A stretch of DNA of 64,000 bases from Larimichthys crocea (taxonomy: Eukaryota > Chordata > Actinopteri > Sciaenidae). The notes below the pieces were generated by a model, which saw nothing but the letters and a program-made list of their open reading frames with translations, made no database searches and was not told the DNA's origin. The position numbers were made by a program, and so were the translations under genes. Shown here piece by piece: positions 22,884 through 35,300 of this stretch. How positions within the stretch are numbered: the first letter of the stretch is position 1; the number at the start of each line of letters is the position of its first letter. The DNA lies in the NCBI RefSeq assembly GCF_000972845.2, contig NC_040027.1:13197760-13261759 (forward strand). Direction: 5' to 3'.

Positions 22884-25800
22884 ATGGATCAGGAATCCGG
22901 TGTGGCGTCTGCAGGGAGTTTCATCTCCCTGAATGAACATGAGCAGAGGTATTACTCAGGTCTCCACAGCCTGTGCCAAGCTGACACATCAGGAAAACTG
23001 TCGTCCGCCAAAGTGGCAGAGCTGTTCAAGGCGTCTCAGCTACCTCCTGAATCCCTGCATAAAGTGAGTGCCACACATCTGCGCCTGCTTGCTCATCACA
23101 TGTTATCACAAGTGTGAAGGAGGGAGGAGGGGGAGCTGCGGCTGCTGCTCAGGAAACCCTCTGAGGTCTGCAGGAGGGGAGCGGGGCTCCAAATGATCAG
23201 GATGTGCTCTTCAGTGTGTGATCATGTGTGTGCTGTATGTGTGTGTCCTCTGTCACACAGCAGGGCAGCCCCTCTACTCCACTGCATTAGCTGTAAATGT
23301 GACTGCAACCTCTGCATCTGCAGCTCAGTGTTTAGTGAGCACATCTATGTTTTATTCTGATCTTTAAGTCAGGGTTTATAGATATTTTAATGTGCACATC
23401 ATAAATCAGTAAAGTTAAAGTCATCTGTGTTGAGTTTGTTTACTACTGTGGGCAGAAAGTTGATGCCAGTAAGCATGAGGTCTGCAGAATCCTCTCACTT
23501 CATTCATTCATTCATTATTTTTGTCTTTACGGTGTTGAAAAATGTCTGTCACGGTGTCATGCCAGGTGTCAAAACATTTTTTAAACCTAAACACGAGGTC
23601 ATACATCAATCATAGACTGTATAAATATGGACCACATATCCGGGACAGCAGGTTCTGAAGAGCTGTTGTGCAGTGAGTGAGTGAGTGAATGGCGTCTGGT
23701 TGCTCAAACAAGCTGCCTGTAACTGCATCTATCTGTCAATCAAAGAGTCCGTGCTGTTAATTATACATAACTTTAAACCTTAATATAATCTGAACAGGTG
23801 AGTTTAATATAAATTCACCCTCAGTACAGTTGTCATGAACATGAAAATTAGCTATAGAGACCAAAACTATTTTTGTACCAGGCTGTAAACATGTTTATTT
23901 CTGCTGTGAAGTTGGACATTTGAACATAGAGACTGACTCGTTCTGTAGCCAGCCTCAAGTGGACGTTTGACAAACTGCAGTTTTCGGCACTTCACCAACC
24001 ACGGAGGATGCTGCTTGACTAAAACTTGCAAAAACACTGATACCATACATACTAATATATTAGCAGAGGCAGGGATAAGCTGCTTTTAATTGACTCTAAA
24101 TCTCATTTTGCTGAGCCATGGCGGGGATATAAACATATTTTTCCCTCTCAGATGAGCACAGCGGGTTGCCGCCTCATTCACGCGGTCCTGTGGGGTCGAC
24201 CCAGCCTATTGTGTCTCTGTGTGGGTGTCAGGAAGTTTGGCACTGAGCTCCGCTTCCTTCCTGTCCAGCCTGGATCGCCGCCACCGCACGGGGGTGATTG
24301 ACACACAGCCTTCTGAGCTGTGTTTGGCCCAGGCTGCAGGATGCCTGCAGGATCACTCTTGGACTCGATGCTGACTTCTGGGTCATTGTGTCAAACAGTA
24401 TCAGAGGCTTATAAATGGTGCATTTCCTGCATGATCCCCCGTAACGACAAAGAAGTTATGTTCGATTTGAGTGCTTTTTACTGTAAGTACTCTCTGCTGT
24501 TTGTCAGAGCAAGAGGATTTTTCCATCCCTGCATGTAGAGGTGTGTTTTGTTGAGTCATGATTCACATGATTGAGCACATGTGCAGGGGAAGGTTTTATG
24601 TCCAACCTGTGTTTACAGCAGATAAGTAGTAAAAGCATGACCCTCATCCCTGCTGAGCTGTCATTTCTGCCTGTGACGCTCAGCTTCCCACACACGTTAC
24701 TCTGCAAAGAAATCAATTGTTATGCTGATTTTATGGAGCGAATGTTTCCTATAAACATATCATGTGAACATAACAGAGCAGCCATTCGAACAGTATTTTT
24801 TATTATTCTGCTTTTAACAGATTAAACTTGTAAAACACACAAAGTATCATTTTACCAACCGGCGTACCAACAGAGACAAAGAAATCAATCAACATGAATA
24901 AATAAAAGTGTTCAAGCAACACTATAAAAATTGGTATAATTGTGATTTAGCACCCCCAGTTGCAAGGCCTGCTTGCTTAGCTCCTGTTCTGGCACGACAC
25001 TGGCTCTGCTCCCTATCAGCATCCCCCTTTTAAATGCATATCTCAGTGGCTCCCAGACAATGAATCCTAATAACTTTGTACTAAATTTCATAGCAATCCA
25101 TCCAGTAGTTGTTGTGACGTTTCACCAAATAGGCGACAAAGTCAACCTGCTGGTGTCACTGGAAGTAAAGCCAAACTCGGCATGGTTCATCCTCTGGGAA
25201 CCAAGAACGTCTGCAGATAATTTCATGACAAAACATCTGATAGCTGTTGAGATATTTCAGCCAGAATCAGAGAGCCAAGTAGTGAACCAATAGTTCACAT
25301 TGCCAGGGTGCTCCTATACATAGCAGGTAGCATGCGGCTCTACCAGTCCTGTACGTGACGTCATCAGGTGCTGAAGTCTGGAAAGGTATCTTGAACAAGG
25401 CCACACCCTTTAGTCAACCAGACCGGTTCCACAGAAACATCTTGTCTGTCAACACAGCAGTTTATGAAACTCTTAACATGTGACTATACTCGGCACACAC
25501 CAGACTCTTCTTTCACTTCTCACTTCTTTCTAACGGCACCTTCAGGTCTTAAAGGTCTTGTCTGCCTCGGTTCTCTCTCTGGGTACTCCGGTTTTCCTCC
25601 CACAGTCCAAAGACATACAGATCAATAGGTTATGTGGTGACTCTAAATTGGTCCCTGTAATGGCCTGGTGACACAACCTCTCGCCCCAGCTGGGATTGGC
25701 TCCAGCCTCCCACGGCCCTGATAAGGATAAGCGATCATGGAAATGAATACAAACTTCCAAAATGAGTGACCCAATTCCCAGCAGTGCTGATTAGCAAATG

Positions 25801-28800
25801 CTAGCATACAAACCAAGGCTGAATCTAAGGTGTTTTTCCAGGTTCCTTAAATAGCTTCCCCCTTCAGGCCACAGATCTGACCTGTCGGTTTGGTTCCTCA
25901 AGGCCTTTCACTTGTGTTCCTGAAATAATCTCTTCATTAATCTTTCTCCGCTGACCTCAGTCGCACTCTCCAGCACTGCAGACCTGACCTCCACCGCCGC
26001 TCGGCCTCTCACTGAAAAGCTGTTGAATGTACACAACGCAGGTCAGGCTGAAGTAATGTGTCATGAGGGGATATGAGCCACATGCACCCCGCCCGGCCCT
26101 CAGCCTCACTGGACATTGGGTATTAAGAGCAGGACTGTTCTATTCGTATCTCAAAAACAAGGACCGGACAGTGTTACAGGAAAACTTTTGGCTCTTGTAA
26201 GTTTATAAGAAACATTTTAGAGATGTTAATCCGTTGTTGCCACAAGAAGAGCTTTTCTCTTTTGGATGTTTTGTCATCGGTTAGTTTGACCTTCCAGGGT
26301 CCATCGCCACAGTACCTCCTTATAGAGGGGCAATCAAGCGGTAACCTCCATGGCTTTAAAGTGAAGTGCTAAAAACTGTAATTCCTCAAATGTCCACTTG
26401 AGGCTGGCTACAGAATGAGTCAGTCTCTATGTTAAAATGTCCAACTGTGTTGTGTGTGTGTGTGTGTGTGTGTACCATGACAAAGAGGAATTACCCTTAT
26501 TAGGATTCGCTTTGTTTCAGTTTTAAGGAGCTTTTGTTCACGTCACTTCATTTTTAAACAATTTTTACTTTTCAAGAATCTTTTTTTTTTTTTCCAAAGA
26601 AAATTTCCTCTTGTTATATTTTGGGGAATTTTTCCTTGATTGTCCTACATAATAATCCTAATCTTCTTTGAACCTCTAATCAAACGAGTCCTGGACAAAC
26701 AGCTCCCACTGCGCTGCTGATCCTTTACATACTGTTTCTCCGACCTTTATGCTGTTAGTGTAATTTTGCCCTGCACATTATCACTGTGTAAAAAAATCAC
26801 ATGCTTAAGCTTTCTTACTCCTGGCTAGACACTGTAAGAAAGATGAGATTCGCCAGGGTTCAACACGTTGTTGAATCTTTTTCAGGTGACCGAGGTGTGT
26901 GGAGCAAAGCGTCTGGGCTTCTTCGGTACACCTCAGTTCTACGTGGCCCTGAAGCTGCTCGCGGCCGCCCAGTCTGGTCTGCCCATCCACCTGGAGAGCG
27001 TAACAGCCAGTAAGTCTGCTGCTCAGGGCAAAAGGGGATCAGGAGATTATCTTAACATGGCAGGATTTGGTCTAATCTGGGTGAAAGGGGAGTCGTGTGG
27101 AAAGGGCTAAGTGGGTTTGCCCTTATTAGAAGAGCACACAAAGGAAAATCTGTTTTCTACCATAGCACAGGGTCGTGTGATGGATTATCGTTCATAAAGG
27201 GTTGTTTTGATATTCACATCTAATTCCACATTATGTCAAAGATCATCACACAGGAAACAAAATCTTCTTTATATACGTGAAATCTTCTTTTGTTTTGACA
27301 GAAATATCCCAAACTAACTCAAAATGAAACCTTGTGTCTGTCTTTAGATCTACCTCTGCCCAGATTTGTTGGGCTGAAGAATGAACCAGAGATGCGATAC
27401 TCGTCCGTCCTTTCAAGCATCGACGGTCAGGGAGTTGCACCTGGTTCCTGGACTCCAGCAGACAGGAGCGCCTTCAGACATCCAGAGGCCAACATAGAGA
27501 AGAAGGTGTGTATATATATAATTGTTAATTAACTGTCTGAGATGTTAGACATCAATAGCTCATATTGAGTTTGGATGTTTAGATGTTAGGTTGGTGAGAA
27601 CGTTGCACCGAGCGGACACATTCCAGTCAGCTATAGTCAGCAGAGCAGAAATGCCGAATGACAAGCCCTCCTTCAAGGTATCAGACCGGCCAAAAGTATG
27701 CAGACACACAAACCAGATGGAAACCAGAGGAACTTTGGAAGATAGCTTCATATAAACTTTTGAACACTGTTTCACCTCGAAGAACATCAGGAAGAAACAG
27801 GAGGACGTTGTTCCCATGCGTCCTGGAAAAACTGGAAAACAGTTGACCGATTTTCCAGTCATGACAAACACACGGACTGTCAGGGGAAAAAAGTTAAATG
27901 TCCTTGAAAATTATTTCAACATCCTCCTATAGATCACCCCAAAACTTTTGCAGCAGGCAGCTCACAGACCGCGTTAAAGTCGACCGACCGCACACTAGAA
28001 AACTTTAGTCAGAGACTGAGGAACCTCGCTGTTTACAAGAATACAAGATTCATTCATTCAAGATTTTGACAACTTCGCACAAACGATCGAGATCGAGACT
28101 TGAGCAAAGCAAAATTAGAAATTCGTCTGCAGCAGTGAAATCTTTTGAAAAGTCGGTGTACTAAAGGGACTGAAAGTATGATGTGATAACCTGATGAGAG
28201 TTGGTACTGGTCCAACTGGGAGTGACCCCGAACCCGCTGGAGGGACTACATAACCCATCTAGACTGGGAACACCTCGGGATCCTCCAGGAGGAGCTGGAG
28301 GAAGATGGATGGACGGAGTTTAATAATGCTCGCAGACTCGACTCCAGTTTTGAGTCGCACATTTAGGTCGGTTCTGCTTCTCGTGTTATTACAATAGTTG
28401 ATACAATTCTTCCCTGAACAAAGTTTCTCTGCTGAAGGATCATCAGAGCATCTGTTCCGGTTTTGTCCTACATTAAACAGCTCTCATTAGTCTATTCTAG
28501 AGACGTTCAGCCTAACCCATGCAGAGACTTTTGAGCTACCGTACGACACGCAGACCACTTTGCAAAGAGGAATAATGGTTGCTAAGAAACTTATTCTACT
28601 GACCTGGAAGTCTACCACTCCACCCTGCTTTGCTTTGGTTCAACACAGACCACCAACACACAGAAAGATTCAATGATTCCACAGCGGGGGGAAATTCACT
28701 CGTCACAGCAGCACCACCAAGTCATGACTCGTCCTGTAATTACAGGAGTGAGTGACAAAATGTCAGGGAGGAAAATATCACGTCTTTGTCTGTCGTAGCA

Positions 28801-29270
28801 GCTTCATCAAGTCCTGGAAACATCCTGGAAAATCGATTGAACATCATTGTGGCACCCTGACGTCCCTGGTTTCGAGTTCAGCCGGTGTTCCATGTCACAC
28901 CTCATCTTTCTCTCTTTCATTTCCTGTCGTCTCTCTGCTGTCCTCTGCACGAAACTCTCCCGAAAATATGTCAAAAGAAACAAAACTGTCCTTGTAATTC
29001 ATCGCGACCTCAACGAAACTGGAACGCAGGCCCGACATAAAAGACTTGTTCCAGGTCAGCGCTATCCAGGTAACCTACTGATGATCCTGTTCTCAAATAG
29101 ATACTTCAGGAGGAAGACGCACTGAGCCATGAGCGAGCCATTATCTGAGGATAGTTACAGGTACGCTGACTTATGATTAGGTTACATTTGCCTCCGCCCT
29201 CAGCGGACCTCGGAGCAACAGGGCACATTTCGACATGAGCTGGAACAGGATGTTCATAACATCACCTGAT

Positions 29271-29309
<39 letters not shown>

Positions 29310-32300
29310 TGAGAGAGTTTCAAATCTGATTTAATGTTCTGTGTTTGTGTCAGTATTAACATGATATCCTGTCCCCGAAGGAGCCGTGGTCGCCACCGCG
29401 ATCGCCGTGCAGTTCACCGCCTCGCTCTCCGCTGACCTACCGCGGCTACCCGTACACCAGAAATGGGGCTGACTCACAGATCTGTAAGTGGACTTCCTGT
29501 CTCGTAACAACAAATACACTCTGCATCTGGAGGAAGAGATCGTAGCACCGTAGATTTAATGACCTTCTTTTAGTAGAAACAACTCAACGCTGTAATGTCA
29601 CGGCTTATTTTCATCACTAGGAAATGTACTTTTGGCTGTGAAGTGAAGCCAAGGTGGCTTGTTTGAGCAACCGGACGTCATTCAGCTCGCCTCAGGTCTG
29701 TCGATGATCTGTGATCCAGCTCTTGTCTGACGTCACGGAGACGTCGTCCATTCTTTATACCGTCAGCGGTTCGGAGGGTATTTATAGGCTGGATGCTCCT
29801 TAAATGACAAATAAAATGAGGCAACATTAACTTTATTTACCTTTTATTATAAGATGTGGATTATCAGCGGACCTGAGGCGACCTGAGTGACGCCTGGTCA
29901 TCTGTAACTACACCCACAAGCGTCCACACTGTTAATTCTGTATAACTTTAAGTCTTAATATAATCTGAACAGGTGAGTTATATATAAATTCACCCTCAGT
30001 ACAGTTGTCATGAACGTAGAAATTAACTATAGAGACCAAAACAGTTTTTTGTACCAGGCTGTAAACATGTTTATTTCTGCTGTGAAGCTGGACATTTTAA
30101 CATAGAGAGCGACTCGTTCTGTAGCCAGCCTCAAGTGGACGTTTGAGGAACTGCGGTTCTACTCTGATTTCTCTCCCCTCGCTTCAGTCGGTTGCACGTC
30201 TGTGTCTCAGCTCACTCCTCTTGTCTTTTATCTTTCAGCCTATGATTGCAAACATTCCTCGCGGCCGATCGTTCAGTTAGAGCCGCACTCCTCGCCCGGC
30301 AACTACGGGACCAAACCCACTGTGGAGCTTCCTGCCATGGCTCGGGTAGCGACAGATTTATTTATTTATACCTCTGCGATCACGTTAATAATAGCTCTTT
30401 AAGTCTGATCTCTGTCTACCGCCCTCCTCCAGGCTTCCTCATCAGAGAGGCTGGACCAGCAGCAGGGTATGGTGGACTACTCTGATGATGACCCCTGGAG
30501 GATCACAGAGGAACAGCTGGAGTATTACACCAACCAGTTCAAGACCCTGCAGCCTGACCTGGGGGCTCTCATCCTGGGTATGGACCCTCCTGTCCCACCC
30601 CGTCTTCTACACATTTTTATTTCATACATATTTTATTGTGACTCTTTTCTTCTAGGAGCCATTGCAAAGAACTTCTTCACGAAATCCAAGCTGCCAATAC
30701 CAGAACTTTCCCACATTTGGTGAGTGCTGACTCACGGTGTTGTCTGTCCTTGTCCTGATCTCGGGTCAGCTGAGTCAGGCAGAGTCCTCGTGTTAAAACT
30801 GTCCTCTCATCCTCAGACAAACAAACAGACTTCACCACAGAGATGTTTGGGCATTTATTGCAACAAAACAGGGTGACTGGATGGATTTTAATGTGGAAAC
30901 TATATATCTGTATTTTCATTGTTTGAAGGAATATTTTGATATTTTATGTTTCTATGTTTATTCACTTTATACACAAGAACTTAGCACAAAGCTAGCTGTT
31001 ACCCCATGTTTCTCATTTGCTGCAGGCTAAGCTAACATGAAAACCAAATTATCCCTTTAGTGTTAGCTCAGTAATTAGCATGCTGTACAGCTACTGGTGG
31101 TTAGCTTAGCTTAGCTTAGTTTAGCTTAGCTTAGTTAACTAACATGCTGTACTGCTAGCAGTTAGCTTAGCTTAGCTTAGTTAACTAACATGCTGTACTG
31201 CTGGTGCTTAGCTTAGCTTAGCTTAGCTTAGTTAACTAACATACTGTACTGCTAGCACGTAGCTTAGCTTAGCATAGTTAACTAACATGCTGTACTGCTA
31301 GCACTTAACTTAGCTTAGTTAACTAACATACTGTACTGTTAGCAGTTAGCTTAGCTTAGCATAGTTAACTAACATGCTGTACTGCTGGTGCTTAGCTTAG
31401 CTTAGTTAACTAACATACTGTACTGCTAGCACGTAGCTTAGCTTAGTTAACTAACATACTGTACTGCTAGCAGTTAGCTTAGCTTAGCATAGTTAACTAA
31501 CATGCTGTACTGCTAGCACTTAGCTTAGCTTAGTTAACTAACATACTGTACTGTTAGCAGTTAACTTAGCTTAGCATAGTTAACTAACATACTGTACTGC
31601 TGGTGCTTAGCTTAGCTTAGTTAACTAACATACTGTACTGCTAGCACTTAGCTTAGCTTAGCTTAGTTAACTAACATACTGTACTGCTAGCAGTTAGCTT
31701 AGCTTAGTTAATTAACATGCTGTACTGCTAGCACTTAGCTTAGCTTAGCTTAGTTAATTAACATGCTGTACTGCTAGCAGATAGCTTAGCTTAGCTTAGT
31801 TAACTAACATACTGTACTGCTAGCAGTTAGCTTAGCTTAGCTTAGTTAATTAACATGCTGTACTGCAGGGAGGTTAGTTTAGCTTAGCTTAGCTTAGTGA
31901 ACTAACATGCTATCCTGCTAGTGGTTAGCTTAGCTTAGCTTATTGAATTAACAATGCTGTCCTGTTAGTTTAGCTTAGCTTAGCTTAATTAACTAACATG
32001 CTGCATGGCTGGTGGTTAGCTTAGCATGTTCTTTCCCCCTGTTTCCAGCCTTTATGCTAAGCTAAGCTAGTTCAGTATAGAATACAGATATTTTCAAGTT
32101 TGCTGAATTTTTCCTTTGATGTTTAACCAAATTAAAAGTTTTGAAATTACATGATAAAACAGTGTCGTGTTTAAAGAGGCTAACACTGTGCTGTCACTGT
32201 TTTACTGGGCTGTAATTTCAGTAAATTTATAGTAAAAATACAAACTGTTTTTAATTACAATTAATATCGTAATATTAAATATATTAGCAATAAATTAGTA

Positions 32301-35300
32301 GCTTAACTAGAGACATTAACAGGAATTATTATTATTGTTTGTAAGTCTACAGCTCCACCCTCAGGTTCTGCAGATGTGTTTCATTGTGTCGACTCGTTTT
32401 TTAAGGGAGTTGAGTGATGTGGATAGAGATGGAGCTCTCACTTTCTCTGAGTTCTGCACAGCCTTTCACTTGATCGTGGCCCGCAAGAACGGTTACCCTC
32501 TTCCCGAGAGCCTTCCTCTGAGCCTGCGGCCTGGCTTCATGCAGCAGGAAGAGGACATACCGGATACTCCTGAAGTGAGGCTACGAATCTGTTGTCTGAA
32601 ATGTTTATAAATGTCTTTAATTTACTGGTTGCATTTAAACTGTGCTTTTTTTTTATTTTTACAGAGTGCAGAGCCTCTTATTGTCTTTGAGGAAGCTGAA
32701 CTGAGGCCTGGTCAGATGGTAAATCAAATCCTCAGATACTCTTTGGTGCCTGTAGGAGGCACTAACAAGCTGAACATGAAGCTGCTCCGTGTTATTCCAC
32801 CAGTATTCCCACCTTAGAGCATGAACTTGTACTTCCTCAATTGCACTACATGTTTACAGGATGAGTGATTTTATGTAGCTGATCGTTGTTTTTTTAATGT
32901 TTTTTGCAGGATCGGAGCATTATAGAGAGGCTCCAGCCGGGTCTGCCCACAGCAAAGCAAGATTTAAAAGAGCAATCATGCAAACAAGGTAAAATGAACT
33001 CACTTCCTCTGAGCGAACACAAAATATTAACCTAGATTGTGGCACTCCAAAAAAAACATTAAAAAAAAACTACAAATCAGAATATGTCAGGAGGCCACAT
33101 GGGTTTGGAGTAACATCTGTGTCCTGATGTTTGTACTTTATGTTTGCAGATGTTGGTGTGAAGAGGGCAACAGCGTCTTACGAGAAGCCGACTCTACAAC
33201 TTGGTGCTTTTCCAGAGAGGCCAGGTGACCCTAAAACTCCCTTTTTTTAACGTGGGAATACAAACCATGAACGCTTTGTCTCCGCACATACAGGCTTCAT
33301 GTACCACAGAGTTACCACCAGCACTTTCACTGTTTTGGTAATCGTTCCTCTTTTCTCACATTTGGTGAACTTGAACTGAAATGGAAAAATACTGTAAGCA
33401 CACTGCAGAGTTATGAGTTGTTTTTTTTTTACATTCATTTGAGTGGAGGTAGTCCGTTTTGGCTACGGAGGTGTCCAGCAAAAAATGCAGTGACCTGCGG
33501 ATCCAACTTTTGGAAAAACGCAACCCGATGTCACGCGGCGTCCGGCAATCGCCAGAAGATCAGTCAATGAGTCTCCACAAACTGAAACTGAGACTATCCA
33601 GGTGGATTCGTGGACTAAACTCTGATACTCTACCTGTTTTGTTCTGGCTTTGTTTATTTCACGTACCCAGCTTCTAAATCTGAGTCTGACTCACAATTTA
33701 CGCTGCAAAATGATCCGTGGTTGAGCAACATAGACAGTGAATGACAGTGAGGGAGCGCCGGGATCGATAAAGCCAGTTAATCAGCGAAATAAAAAGTTAT
33801 TTCATGATTGTTTCACAAATCCTTTTAACGTGGAAACATGGCGTGAACGCTTTGCACACTTCATGTAACAGCAGTACTTTCACTGTCGGGAATCGTTCCT
33901 GTTTTCTTACATTTGGTGAACATTCGGTTCAAATAGAAAGTCTGAAAGGTCAGTGGTCTGTGAGCACACTGCAGAGTTGAGGTGGTTTGGCTTTGAACGG
34001 ATGTGTAAGTGTGACTGAGCTGCCTTACACACATGAAATCATCGCTTGTGTTTCCACGGGGAAGTAGTTGCTTCTCATTTACAGCTACTCGAGCGAGCCC
34101 AAACGTTTGTTCATTTAACGTGTCCTTCCTCACAGAGCCGCCTCACGACCTGGACACGCAGATGAGGACAAAAACTAGGCCGAGGTGACGACAACGACAG
34201 AAATAAACAAACATTGTCAACTCCTGCGTCGTTCGTCACCCTCATTATTTCTTTTTGTGACCTCTCTCTCACCTGCAGGTCTTATTCCAGCACTTCTTTT
34301 GAAGATGCAGTGAAGAAAGCAGAGGAGCCTCCGACCCCTCCACCTCGACCCCAGAAGACCCACTCCAGGGCCTCCTCGCTGGACCTCAACAAGCTCTTCC
34401 AGCAGGGCGCTCCGGGTAAGATCCGGCAACCGCCGACTCTTCCCCCGTCTTCACTCACAATCCATCACACACTCACACACAGGGCACCTGGAGTTCACAA
34501 GCGAGTTATTGTGTTTTGTTTACGGTAATTCCTCTTTCAGGGAGGAACTAAATGGAGAAATGGTGATAAAAGTGAGGTTTGTATTGTTCAGTCTGAAAGC
34601 TGAGCGGCTCACAAGTCAGCGTCCGACTGTGGAAACATGGATGGTTTATGGTGCTTTAGTAGCAACAGAGAAATATAACCACACTAGCTTACAGCTGAGT
34701 GATATTTCTTCTGGATTTTAGGGGTAAGAGGTGGATGGTTGCCGCCTCCTCCAGCTCTCCCTCCGAGGCCGTCGACTTCACAGGTAAGCCTTGTGCGATT
34801 AAGTCCAGTGAACACAGGCTGTTTTAGGTTAATTTATGATGATTGGTTGAACGGTGCCTATCCTCTCTCTCACTCTTCAGGTTTCTCATTTTATCAGCGT
34901 CTCAGAGAAAACTCCCCAGAGTAAAGTGCAGCAGCCAAACTTTGCTGACTTCAGTCACTTTAGAGAAGAGGTGAGCATTAAAAAAAAGAAAAATCTGATT
35001 TCCTGCTTTGATTTGTCGTGGTTGGAGTTTCCAAATATAAGAAGGCAAACTCTAAAACTCCATCCCAGGTCGTCAGCGTTTTCCACTCCTCCGTTTTCCG
35101 CCCTCCGTCTCAGATGTTGCGCAGTAAAACGTGTCACCGAGGTCATGTTTGTCAAATATACGGGGGCCTCTATTTCAAGACACAAATGAATTTAGAGGTT
35201 ATGACAGCGGCGTACATCAAACTGCGAGAGAGCGAGCGAGGGAGCGAGGGAGGGAAGACGTCAAGGATTTATTTACGGCTGAAGTCGCATGTTGCTCATT

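Larger units (their letters stand above)
23064..26885 (+). other. reps2 intron 1
   Basis: This 3.8-kb intron holds a nearly full-length family A copy, a low-copy-type repeat at 24985-25290, a LINE-tail-type repeat at 25569-25750, a family A fragment and a short GT microsatellite at 26449. No extra exon is supported. Confidence 0.8.

Noticed and set aside
22067..22936. Three long overlapping + strand ORFs rich in WCSGGV, and an antisense ORF rich in HHPNTTQTPPE.
   Set aside because: They are produced by the stop-free 11-bp minisatellite read in every frame, with read-through into the reps2 leader. There is no signal of a real protein.
29331..29519. Antisense ORF over reps2 exon 4.
   Set aside because: The + strand reading [15 protein letters not shown] matches the REPS2 Ser/Pro-rich linker; the antisense frame is a shadow.
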